DNA of 64,000 bases from Adiantum capillus-veneris (lineage: Eukaryota; Streptophyta; Polypodiopsida; Polypodiales; Pteridaceae), in the NCBI GenBank assembly GCA_014529385.2, contig CM043947.1:133319891-133383890 (forward strand). Reading direction: 5' to 3'. Made by a program: the position numbers and the translations under genes. The notes below the pieces were generated by a model that ran no database searches, was not told where the DNA came from, and saw nothing but the letters and a program-made list of their open reading frames with translations. Shown piece by piece: positions 11,198 to 22,302 of the stretch. Numbering within the stretch: position 1 is the first letter of the stretch; the number at the start of each line of letters is the position of its first letter.

Positions 11198-11300
11198 CGT
11201 ATTTTATACGCAATCCATAAAGCCATGTAATAAGCTGATCATCAGTTATCCTAAACCTTGAGGGGTTTCAATTGTAATAAATTTTCATCAATAAAGTGCT
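11198..11300 (+). terminator. candidate 3'-end region of the 144-aa ORF
   Basis: Small palindrome GCGTATTTTATACGC at 11198-11212, then TGTAATAAATTTT near 11271 and CAATAAAG near 11289, followed by a T-rich stretch. In plants, AATAAA-like and T-rich elements mark polyadenylation sites. Motif evidence only. Confidence 0.35.
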
Positions 11301-11413
11301 TTTTGTCTCTGAATCTCTGTCTCTTGATAAAGTAGAATCTTGAATTTTATTTAAAGTCTCGTGTCTATTTTGAAATCCAAGTAATGTATCAAGAATTCGT
11401 ATAATCCATGTAG

Positions 11414-14220
11414 GTACCGCCTTTTGCTCTGTACTCGGCAGCACAAGAGAAGAAGATTCTCCTTAAGCAAGCCCAACCTCCGATCTTTAAGGGCGAGGGG
11501 GAAAATGTGGAGAAAGATGCGGAAGTATGGATGGAAGCCATGGACGACTACTTTGAAGCTACGGGGACCCAACCCGTAAATCAGACCATGCTTGCGATGT
11601 TCCGCTTGACCGACGATGCTAAGATATGGTGGAAGCAACATTGCAGGGACATGGATATTAAGGGATCTTCCCAGTCCTGGGAAGACATTAAATCTGCGAT
11701 AATGGGGCGTTATTTACCGCCTGCCTATAGAACCTTGAAGATGAATGAATTCTTTTCACTTCGGCAGCTAAATTCATCTGTCGAAGAATACTATGCAAAG
11801 TTTGTCACTCTTTGGAGATATGCTCCTAAGATGACCTTGGAACAACAGGTGGCAAGGTTTTTCCAAGGACTAATCGATCCTCTGAATACTCGGTTGGAAG
11901 CCCTCAGGCCGACGACGCTACAGGATGCCTTGTTGAGGGCCAAACCTCTAGCTCTCGAAGTACAAAAGGCTAATCAGAATAGAAGTAATCATTGGGCAAA
12001 GAGGGCAAGGACCACTGCTTGGGATAACAGACCAGCCAACCAAGCGTATAACCAGCGTCCTATTGTGGCTACCACCACAACCATGGAGTTCCCCGATGTT
12101 CGATGCTATGGTTGCGGCAAGCATGAACATTACAGATCCAATTGCCCCAGGAACATTCAGGCAACCAACGCCAATGCCATACTCTTGAATACCCGTGGGT
12201 GTGTCCAAGCTAATGGAAGAGGAGGACGAGGAAGGATGAACAGAGGGTGAGGGTGTGGAGCTACCGCCAGAGTGAATGCCGCAGTGGTACAACCAACTGT
12301 GGGTGACGAAGAGGTGGAGAGAGCAACCCTACATGCTGCAATTGACAATCCCAATGGTTGCGAGCAATACGCAGTCATTCATACGCCAGGATCTCTCAGA
12401 GGTGAATGAGTTAACTTCCTTATAGATTGTGGTAGTACTCTTTCATTTCTTTCACCCCGATGCATGAGGAAGCTAAAGCTAGATAAGTATCCAACAAGAA
12501 AGCTAGTTGTAGAGTTAGCAAACGGCAAGGGAGTAGTATCTCAACATTCTGCAGGAAAAATCGACTTTGATTTAGGGGGACACCCAACTTCTGCCCAATT
12601 TCTAACCCTACCCTTAGGATTCTTTGATGGGATACTAGGGATGGACTGGCTAAAGCAAAATAGGGCCCACATACATTGTGCACAAGGGAACTTTACTTTT
12701 ACAGATAACTTGGGTAATGAAGCCTTAATCCAGGGGGAAAATGGAAGACCTAAGGCTACTCTAGTTAAGGCCAGCAGACTTTTGAAGGGACTAAGGAAGC
12801 GTCAGCAAATTTATGCGGTTAAACTCAACAAAGTGGACCAATCAGATACCTCACTTCGACCAAACTGGTTGAGGGAATATGACAATGTGTTCCCAGAAGA
12901 CCTTACGAATCTTCTGCCACACAGAGAGGTAGATCATGAGATTGAGACTATTCTTGGATGTGAACCTATCTCAAAAAGACCTTATAAAATGTCACTTCAA
13001 GAGGCCATTGAACTCAAAGAACAGCTTAGGAAACTCATTGAGCAAGGATTCATTCAACCCGGTACTTCTCCTTGGGGTGCTACATTCGTTTTCAGAAGAA
13101 GAAGGATGGGACGTTAAGGCTATGCATAGACTACCGGGGACTAAACCAGGTAACTGTCAAGAACAAGTATCCAATTCCAAGGATTGACGAACTTTTGGAC
13201 AGACTCCACGGCGCCAGAATATTTACTAAGATAGATCTAAGGTCAGGATATTACCAAATCAGGATCAAGGAATCAGATATTCCAAAGACAGCTTTCAATA
13301 CTAGGTATGGGCACTACGAGTTCACAGTAATGTCTTTTGGTCTAACAAACACTCCTACAAGCTTCAATCGACTTATGTAGGATATTTTCAGACCTTACCT
13401 GGATGATTTTGTCTTGGTTTTCTTTGATAACATTCTAATCTATTCTCAGAACGAGGTAGATCACGAAGAACATGTTCGCAAAGTACTTGATCTTCTTCGG
13501 GAACACAAACTTTACGCTAAAGAGAGCACGTGCACTTTTTGCTCACCAAAAGTCAACTATCTTGGATTTGTCATATCGGCTGAGGGGATTTCAGTGGACC
13601 CAGACAAGGTCAAGGACATCGTTGATTGGCCTCATCCATCCACCGTCAACGAAATAAGAGGATTTCTTGGAATAACGGGATGGTACAGGATTTTTGTCAA
13701 GGATTATGCACGTATTGCTGCACCTTTGACGGAACTCCTGAAGAAAGGAATGAGGATCGAATGGAAGACCGAGCACGAGTCTAGCTTTGATAAGCTAAAA
13801 GAGTTCTTCGTCTCGGATCCTATTTTAAAGCTTCCAGATTTCAGCAAGGAATTTGAAGTAGCGACCGACGCTAGCAAATTTGCTCTAGGAGGAGTTCTTA
13901 CTCAAGAAGGAAGACCAATGGCGTATACTTCGCGAAAGCTGAGGGATCATGATAAGAATTATCCTACTCATGATTTGGAACTTTTAGCAGTTATTCATGC
14001 GCTGAAGTTATGGAGACATTATCTTCTTGGGCGCAAGTTTCAGCTGGTTACAGACCACAAGAGCTTAAAATGGATTTTTACTCAACCTATTCGCAATATG
14101 CGGCAACGACGATGGATAGAGCTATTACAGGAATATGACCTTGACATAAAGTATAGACCAGGAAAGGAAAATGCAGTTACAGATGGTCTTCTCTTTTCCC
14201 AACTATTGGGTCACAATTAG
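11414..14220 (+). pseudogene. gag-pol: gag-protease-RT-RNase H pseudogene of element 3
   Basis: The gag frame opens at 11414 directly after TAG 11411-11413 and has no ATG until 11531, inside conserved gag sequence. Retrotrans_gag region to about 11960; zinc knuckle CYGCGKHEHYRSNC at 12104-12145. TGA stops at 12248-12250 and 12407-12409 interrupt the frame. Protease LIDCGST (Asp at 12425) has DCG instead of DSG. RT is frameshifted near 13095 (frame 2 to frame 1), keeps [14 protein letters not shown], has TAG at 13378-13380, and its catalytic motif is FFDN at 13420-13431, so the second Asp is lost. RNase H is well preserved (VATDASKFALGGVLTQEG...VTDHKSL). The frame ends abruptly at 14218-14220 where integrase sequence is missing. 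Confidence 0.93.
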
Positions 14221-14801
14221 CCTTCAGTATAGCGTATCATCCACAGACAGATGGGCAAACTGAGAGAGTTAATCAAGTCATCGAGGACATTCTCAGAGCT
14301 TATTGTTCGCAAGAGCCAAAGAAGTGGTTATAATATCTACCTTTGGTGGAGTATGCTTACAAATCTTCCGAACACAGAAGCATTGGAATGTCACCTTTCA
14401 AAGCTCTTTATGGACAGGACTGTTTAGCACCACTGAACTTCTCAGATCCAACCATTAGGGTAGAAGCCTTTAGAAAGATGTTAGAGCATATGGAAGAATA
14501 GACTATAGTTATTCGCCAGGACATTCAGGCCGCTCAGGATAGACAGAAGCACTATGCAGATAAGAACCGTTCGGAAAGAACTTTCAAAGAAGGAGATAAG
14601 GTTTTTTTTGCGAGTCCGACCAAAGAAAAGCAACTTATCTCTAGGCAACCTGACTACGTATTGAAAACAAGGGAAAGGAAGTTACGCAACAGAACTATCA
14701 CAGAGCATCTGGTAAAGTGGAAGGATTACCCTGAAGAAGATGCAACTTGGGAGGACGAACCAACGCTCATAAAGGATTACCCAAACACATTCTTGAGATG
14801 A
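14205..14801 (+). pseudogene. int: integrase remnant and chromodomain of element 3
   Basis: The RNase H end runs directly into [17 protein letters not shown], the region of the third catalytic residue of integrase. The zinc-binding domain and the two catalytic Asp regions are therefore deleted, roughly 1 kb by comparison with element 1. TAA near 14330, TAG near 14500 and a frameshift in the KVFF segment (about 14600) follow. A chromodomain (VLKTRERKLRN...LVKWKDYPEEDATWE) reads through about 14660-14801. A second deletion has removed most of the linker before the chromodomain. Confidence 0.88.
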
Positions 14802-14821
14802 GGACATCTCAAATTTTTCAC

Positions 14822-14832
14822 GTTGGGGAGGT
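14822..14832 (+). other. polypurine tract of element 3
   Basis: GTTGGGGAGGT immediately before the 3' LTR start TGTAAGG, in the position expected for the plus-strand primer. Confidence 0.6.
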
Positions 14833-17522
14833 TGTAAGGTCTCTGACCCCGATCAAAAAAGAACACCATTGTACCTTGAAATGAAAATAATGGAATAAGT
14901 TACTATTTTTAGCAGTTTTCCAGATTCTGTCAGTGCCATAATGTTTAGAATGTTTTAAAGCTCCGAAATGTGAATTAAAATAATTTTTGTAAAAAAATTC
15001 CAAAAATAGTAAGTTTTTTGGTCACCCGACCCGTCCAGTTTTGATCGTCTCGAAAAACTGCACCCGTACCCCGAATTTCAAAAAAATGCATTTTCAGACC
15101 CCGAGGGCTGCTAAATATCGCCGATACTCGGGCTAGTACGCCTTAGTTAGAGCTTGCTATAGCAATTTTTGGCATCAAAATCCGACTCGTATGACCCGTT
15201 TTAGACTAGAATCAAATTTTCTCAAAATTGCCCGGGGAGGTACAGGGGACCCGGGACTGTGTGGGAACAGGTTCCAGCCCACTCCAGATCAGCTTTAGCA
15301 GCTAGGCGGTGCCCTCTTGCTTTGTGGGAGTCCTAGGAGAGTTTCCAAGCCAGTAACTAAGTCTCAGAGTCAGTTAACCAAGCCAACCTGACACTTGGTG
15401 GGTAGGGGAACTGAAGTTGCCAATGCAGAGACTGAGTGCTCACTCAGATGCTTATAGCAGCACAAATCAATTTTCAGCTTGTAGGAGCCTATTTAAAGAC
15501 CTACACACACACACACACACACAAACACACATATGCTCACACACACACACAGTGCACACACACAAACCTACACACACTCTGGGAAGGTGCTGCCGGAACA
15601 CACACCTTTTGAAGGAGAAGCAAGGAGGGAGGTGCTGTCGAATTCTCGCCTCAAGAAGCTCGATTAGATCAGAGAATCGAGAGGATTATCAGCCCTTAAT
15701 CACGGTAACCACAGTTTAATTAAGGCTTTCTGCAAATCCTTTTCATTACCATCTAAATTTCTCGTCTATTATGCTTATTCCTAGTCGTAATTCTCTATAA
15801 TTACTCTCTAAATTCTCCTTAACCATATTCTATTATGTAATCATCATCCCATAGCTGAATTATCAGCCATTCATCACTCTCAGTTAATGATTAGTGCACG
15901 ATTATTAGAATTTTCTCTCTCTAGGTAGCATAGAAATTAATCGATAAGCTGGTAATTGTGTAGATTGATGAGAATCACTCTTTCTATCATGCATTAATAT
16001 TGTAGCAGATTTAGATCCATCTCTGTTATGCATTAAGATATAATTAAGGTAAGATTAATCTGTCATTAAGTCTCTAAGAGGTGGTTTTTCTCACACCTAT
16101 GCATGCGGTGATTCTGCACCCTCTAATTGCTAGGAAAGAGATTAATCGTGCTTAATTCATCTCTCTGGTAATTCCATTAGTGAAATCCTATTATTCTTAA
16201 TCATGTAAGCTGAGTAATTATCTTTAGAGCCGGTTCCCATAGGATTATGTGTCATCCATAATGATTGCTATATGGAAAAATCTAAACCTCTCATGTAGAA
16301 GGCATTGTTTGATGTTGCTAATCTATCATTTGGCTTGTTATGACGCTTAAAGACATTAGCTCTTTTCCCCAAGTTAATTACTTAAAGTAGTGAGTTTAAA
16401 ATGACCCCGGTTAAGAGGACTCGCTTTGGTGGAGCCCACGACCACGAGGTAGGAACGAGCAAGGTGAACAGGAAGGGAAAAGCTCCCATGGAGGAACAAA
16501 TACCGGCCATCTCACGGGCCATCGACGAAGAAATGGAAGAGGTAGATCATAATTTCATTCAAGTTGTTTAATTTAACATTGCATATGTTTAGTTAGGAAT
16601 GAAAATATCCCCAAACATGTTGGAGAAATCCGACGAAAACCTCGGCATTGAATTCATTGTACATTAAGTTCTAAAGTAGGAAGGAAATGATTGATGGGTA
16701 TGCTGGTAGCAATTAGGAAAGAATGTCTGCTAGGGAAAATTTAGCTCGACATGTTCATTTTATTTCCAATGTTGAATCGGTCCTGACCCCCCTACTGATC
16801 ACAGGGGGCAGAGTTCCTCATTAAGGGCTCTTGAATCCACGACTTGCTTTCTATGCGGTGGACATACCTAGTTGTATGGGCAGCTAGGCGACAATGGGAG
16901 GAGTGAACTCTCGCTGGAGGGGGGATGTTGTACCTCCAGAACATTGGAACTTTTATGAATAAGTTTGAGTAGAATTCTGTCTTGGTGCTGTTTGTAATAC
17001 TGGTTGAAGGGATGTATTAACGAACAATGTGATTCGGAATTAAACAAGGAATCTTTATGTTGAACAACCTTTGTGGTAGTAATTAGGTCACACAAGGAAG
17101 TGGGAGTGTGGGGGGGAAAGTGGGGGCTTGGCTCAGGTTGCCAATGCCTACGAGATGGGTGGTCCCGATTGGTCGGGAACTCTGTGTCTCCATTGTGCTT
17201 ACTTCGATATTAGTAATACTCATTGCCCCTAGAGCGGTGAAATCTCGAGTGTACGTGCCTCTGAAACATGGGGAAAAAGGCACTCGGGGTTTCTCTCCTC
17301 TTGGAAGGTGGGTCTTAGGATCTCTAGATAGTTCAAGTACACTTCCCCTGCGAGGTGGAGCTAGATCTCCCTGCTAGTAGGCTCGAACTCGACTCACTTT
17401 GTGATGAGAGATCGTCCGCTAGTCGAACCCTGAACCATTTTGTTTGCTTCCGCAATAGATCTAGTGGCCACCGGGTTCACCATCAGATCCGCCATTGGAA
17501 ACGGTGGGGTGGGGACCTCACA
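14833..17522 (+). repeat. 3' LTR of element 3 (2690 bp)
   Basis: Starts TGTAAGG after the purine-rich TTGGGGAGGT, ends CCTCACA. Pairs with 7913-10638 at high identity. It carries about 65 bp (around 17381-17445) that the 5' LTR lacks and has only one copy of the 29-bp repeat. Confidence 0.95.
16401..16571 (+). CDS. 3'-LTR copy of the small MAP.KRTR ORF
   Basis: Same 56-codon frame as 9480-9650, starting MTPVKRTRFGG, with four amino-acid differences visible in the first half and the same GAG|GTAGAT junction. In the 3' LTR it would not be upstream of gag, so it is present only because LTRs are duplicated. Conservation of the open frame between the two LTRs says little, because they were identical at insertion. 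Confidence 0.45.
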   Translation: MTPVKRTRFGGAHDHEVGTSKVNRKGKAPMEEQIPAISRAIDEEMEEVDHNFIQVV

Positions 17523-17527
17523 ACAGC

Positions 17528-19420
17528 ATAGTGTTGTTTTGCTGCTCTTATTGCAATGCTCACTGGCTTAAGGATAAGTCTCATGTTGTAGAAAACATAT
17601 ACCAAATATGAGCAGCCCGTTTAGGTTGAATCAGTTTTGTTCTTTGGTATGCATAAAGTCAAATGCAGACTAGTTTCTCTTACAAGTTTCACTTGATGTT
17701 GCAATTGATAAAACCCTTACTACAATGTAGTGCAACTCCACCTTCTCCCCACCATAATCCTTCCACCATAGAGGTGCACTTGTTTTGGAAATGGCATCTA
17801 TATGCCATTGATCCTGAAAATTACCAGTTCTATTAGAATAATCTACTCACTGATGAACAACTTTTTCATTCTTCTCTCACAAGAGTTGAGAGCACACTAG
17901 TTTGAAGGCAGCCTTGGCTTCTTTGTTGGTCGATTTTTGATGCATTTGGAATTTAGGATCCAATACAAATATCACACCATGCTTTACACCAATGCCAACA
18001 TGTTCTCTTACTTTGCATAAGGCCTTTGGAATATACCAAAAAATATAACCAAAGATGAAAGAGTCTTTGTCAATTGTTTGCAAAAGATCTACAAATGGTT
18101 TTTCCAGAGTGACAGTCCTCTCTACATTACACCAAAAAATTGGTGAGTTCACAAGTTGTGCACATCTTGTAGCTGCATCCTGATACGATACTTGCTGAGC
18201 CATGCATCCCATCATCTATCAGCTACAATTTCAATCAAGGAAAGCTTCATTCTTGCAAGGTGGCAAGAAAATAATATGCAGTAGAAAACCTTGTACACAA
18301 AATAATTGTATAGTTTTATTGGGTGACTTTGTTTAAAAAAGATCATACAAAAATCAATTCTCTCTGATAAATTTCACCACATGATTTGCATCCAGTAGAG
18401 TTTTTTTTATGGAAGAAATTTTACCTGTTTACTTTAAAAGAAAAATAAGAGTATGAGCTGCACATGGCACCCATATAATCTTTGGGTACTTAACAGTGGA
18501 TAGCTCTCCCTGCAGCTTTGTAGTTGGATGCATTATCTATGACAATTGCATTCATATTCTTTGGCCCACCTGCCCTTGTTATTGCGGGCTCATATAACCT
18601 TGCTAAATAGTCACTCATCTTCTCTTTCAACAAGCTTTCAATAGCTTCTACGAACATGGATCCTTTAGGATTGATAGGCATCACATTGATTAGCGGCTTC
18701 TTCTGACAGTCATGCCATCCATCTAACACTATAGTGAAACCATATGTAGGAACAAAGTCTACCACCGTACGCTCAAGGATGGCTTCAGTACTTTCTTTTA
18801 CTTTATCATAATAATATGTACACATCTTGTTGTAATCATCAGGAAGTACAAACCCTTTTTGGCTATGCTCATCAAAGAATCTTGAAATATGGGGTTGCGC
18901 ATAACATTAAATGGTACATCATACGCCAAAAAATCTTACATCCATTTGAAGTGCAAATCAAGAAACCACTACTTATCTAACGTCTCGTAGAGCGTTTGCC
19001 CATTAGATGACGCTTTACTAGCTTTAGTTGTGCTAGGGCCTGCTATTCACGTTGAAGTGTGTCCATCAAGAGAAATCAAATGAAGAGTACGATCATTTTA
19101 TTATGTATACACATGCTCCATCTCCTCATTGGCAACAAACATTTCAACATCCATTGGAACTTCTTTAGGAGCACCACCTTTCTTTTTAGCTGCAACCTTC
19201 TTTGTTGTGTGGTAGTACTTGGGAAATCTAACATGAATATCTTTTGGATAGGCCATACACTTTGACACATTTCTAGGGACTTTAAACAGGTGCTCTTTGA
19301 TTTAGTCCCATTCCGGCTGAACTTGTGGCCACAAGACTTGCATTTCAACCAACATGTATTCTTCCTGGCACACGGATCTCATGCACATAGCTCCACTTGT
19401 GTCCTTTAAGCATGTTACAC
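17528..19420 (-). pseudogene. hAT-family transposase pseudogene (main part)
   Basis: Minus-strand order: BED-type zinc finger (about 19300-19400: WSYVHEIRVP, CKSCGHKFS, KVPRNVSKC in shifted frames); FLAYDVPFNVMRNPIFQ (about 18890-18950); a DUF659-like region in the frame 18490-18825 with VLDGWHDCQKKPLINV and VIDNASNYKAAGR; WVPCAAHTL (about 18440-18485, after a frameshift). A gap to 18215 may be an intron, since GTAAAC follows FLLK. Then 17877-18215, and the hAT dimerisation region at about 17600-17830 with APLWWKDYGG and KRN*SAFDFMHTK. hAT transposases excise and reinsert DNA using an RNase H-like core. Several stops and frameshifts make this a relic; terminal inverted repeats were not found. 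Element 3 split off its 3' end. Confidence 0.8.
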
Positions 19421-20152
19421 TGCTAGCAGCTGAATTTAATCTATTGGCAGCAATTTAAGCAACAAACTACACTAGCAATGCTCTATCTATCAATTTAGTG
19501 ATCAAAATATGTCTACATTATCAATTAGACTCACGCTATATTGTTAGTTTATAATAAGCAATGCTGGTCTATCATTCTTCATGTATTTTGATCAAATTAT
19601 CACTCCAAACGCAAAATGATATAATCACTCAAAACAAAACATTTCAATCACAATGTTCACATTGCACTCCATCAATTGGATTTCACACATTATGATAATC
19701 GATAATCTTGATCACTTATAAAAAACAATACATATAAATCTCTTCATTTCACATTGCACTCACTATATTGATTTATTTAAAGTGCAATCTTACGGCTTTC
19801 ACACATTATGATAATCGATAATATTAATCAAGTCTTGGAATTGATTCTCATTGTAACATGATAATCAATTGCAGACCTTGAAGATTGCTATATGTATCTG
19901 AAGTGCGAACATGAAGACGTTCTCACATTCCATGATAGATCTTCGAGCGCTTCTCTATCTGCAACTGACGCAGTTGTACAATCAGACAGTACGATAGATC
20001 TAGCAATCCAAATAAAGATAATTAAATATAGATATATTTGGACATGATATTCCTAAATTCTAATTCCAATGAGAGCATAGTGTGATGGCTCTACACAGGA
20101 CCAAAAAAAATTCTATCTGTGTTCACTTTGAGGTAAAAAAATCTTTGCACGT
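19421..20152. other. AT-rich DNA between hAT relic and Tat element
   Basis: No gene, RNA or repeat family recognised. Contains two short near-identical stretches (CACATTATGATAATCGATAAT near 19690 and 19800), which may be part of the hAT 5' non-coding region. Confidence 0.5.
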
Positions 20153-20331
20153 TGTGAGCGGGAGGAAAACACACACAACGCCTCTATAATGACCCGACAC
20201 ACACTCTTGGAATGATACACACACACACACACTAGGGGGCACCACTCGGCTTACACAACCCACCTGGCCGAGACAGGGAACACACCGATGGAGTGAGAGG
20301 AGAGAGACTATCCGTTTACCCACTCCACACA

Positions 20332-20366
<35 letters not shown>

Positions 20367-21308
20367 AAAAAACTCAGCTCAAAAGAGGAGAATTTATGAT
20401 GTTTAGATACCATAGATCTTGGGCCAACACAAATGGGTCAAATAGCTCACACAATATAGGTAAAACTTGACAGATACAATCACAAATTGGAGCAGAAGCT
20501 TCGCTCATAGGAGAAACTTACACAGCCAAAACAGTAGAAAAAAAGTGAGTAATTTGGCAAAATAAACAGCGCCATCGCGTCCCAAACAGCCCAAAACCCC
20601 AGTCTACAATGTCAAAGTGCTCAAATTCGACCTCGGATGAGCAATTTACGGCCAAAACAGGCTCCAAAAACCCCAAAAACACACCTGCGGCTGTTCCTCC
20701 TCTCTTCTCCACATTTTTTCTGGTCTTCTCTCAGTTTTTTCAGTTCCCACACTTAGCTTTATTACTTGGGCACCCTTGGCCTTTTAGATGACCTCAAACG
20801 GACCCCGAACAGGCCAAAAACTGACCTCGCAGTGCATAGTTGTCACTTTTTTGCATCCATACGCACACCTGGCACTCAACTTTTTTCAATAATGCATTCC
20901 TCCACCACGTGAAGTGGCCCCAAAAAGTGGTCCTAATGATGACCTTTCTGCATAACTCTCACAAGAAAAAACCCACGTTATGTCCGTACTTCTCCACGTG
21001 CGAGTATTGACCCCGTTCGACCTCCTGACGCCACTAGATGCCATCTGAGGCACCTGCTTTCCTCATGTCGTCGGCCCGCGGATAGCTTCCTCGAGAAGTT
21101 TTACGCGCTACCAACTCCTCATTATTGTAGAAAAAACACACTCGTACTAGTAATAGTGAAAATCGATGCACTATGTACATGCTGTCCTATCTGCACATGT
21201 GGGCCCCACGTAACCACCTAGCTCTGGAAAATGGGCAATCCTTTATTCGATGCACCATGCATGGATATGTACATATGCACAATCTCTTACTCCAAAAAAC
21301 TCCTGACA
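20153..21308 (-). repeat. 3' LTR of element 4
   Basis: 1156 bp; on the plus strand TGTGAGCGGG...CTCCTGACA. Nearly identical to 27750-28896 and to the LTRs of the element at 36924-51143. Contains CA/TG microsatellites near 20218-20234 and 20333-20365. Confidence 0.93.
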
Positions 21309-21336
21309 TAATTTGCCCATCCCCTAGCCTGCTAGA

Positions 21337-22302
21337 TCATTCACGATCAGCAACAGAAAAAAGAGATATGAGGCTCGCCTCATCACAGGTCTCCTCATCC
21401 CTCACCAACACTCCTTGATCCACAGACAGCTCATCTTTCTCGACCATCATCAACCTAGCATGATACAATTTAAGACGCAATCCATTTACCCTTGACTTAT
21501 GTAGAAACCCATCGAGGTTAGCCAACTAATATGTACCATTCGGGAAACACTCCACTACCTTGAAAGGGCCTTCCCACTTAATCTGAAACTTCTTTTGGGA
21601 GGTGTTGTCTAGCTTACTGTTGTAGCGCAAAACCAAGTCATGCTTTTTGATATCCTTACTTTTGACCTTTTCATTTATCTTTGCCAAAGCCCTATCTTGC
21701 ATCTGCCCATAATGTTCCAATGCACTCATCCTATCCAGCTGAACCTCTTGTAGCTGTAAGAGCCTCTCTTTGAATGCATCACTAGGCGGCCCAAGCAACT
21801 TCTCTAACATCTTGACCGCAGGAAACTCTACCTCCCCAGGAAATAATGCTTCCTTTCCATACACCAAATGAAATGGAGTAAACCCTGTACCTGTCTTCAC
21901 CGAAGTACGGTAAGCCCATAATGCACTAGGAAATTCCAAATCCCAATTCTTTCCTTGGTGCTCTGTCACTTTCGAAAGAATCTGTACCAACTCACCATTG
22001 AATCTTTCATTTAAGCCATTACACTGCGGATAATAAGGAGTGGTATGCTGGTGCCTAATCTTCATCTTTGCGCATAAGAAGTCTACCAGTTTAGCTCTAA
22101 ATCCTGGTCCCTTATCTGAAAGTAGCTCTAATGGAACCCCAAACTTGCAACATATTTCTTCATACACAAATTTTTCCACATCCTTTGCAGTGATTTGTTT
22201 TACTACTATAGCCTCTGCCCATCTAGAAAGATAGTCCACTACCGTCAAAATATAGCTTTTGCCCCTGCTTGTGATAGGTAACGGGCCTATTGCATCAATC
22301 CC
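21337..22302 (-). pseudogene. int: integrase core and C-terminus of element 4
   Basis: Reads VVDYLSRWAEA, then LLSDKGPGFRA (second catalytic Asp) and PQCNGLNERFNGEL (catalytic Glu), then the C-terminal part with FQIKWEGPFKVVECFPNGTY. A TAG replaces the CAG present in the sister copy at 21526-21528, and the end reads on through LDGFLHKSRVNGL to 21337. Integrase would insert the cDNA into the chromosome. This copy has lost continuity upstream through TGA at 22303-22305. Confidence 0.9.

Larger units (their letters stand above)
7913..17522 (+). mobile_element. Ty3/gypsy chromovirus (element 3) inserted in hAT gene
   Basis: 9610-bp element with two long LTRs (7913-10638 and 14833-17522), an iMet-type PBS, gag-pro-RT-RNase H, a collapsed integrase and a chromodomain. 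Perfect 5-bp TSD ACAGC at 7908-7912 and 17523-17527. It inserted into a hAT transposase gene read on the opposite strand. Most of the integrase is deleted, so even without the point mutations this copy could not move alone. Unusual features, listed separately: a short exon in the LTR and an extra ORF between PBS and gag. Confidence 0.96.
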
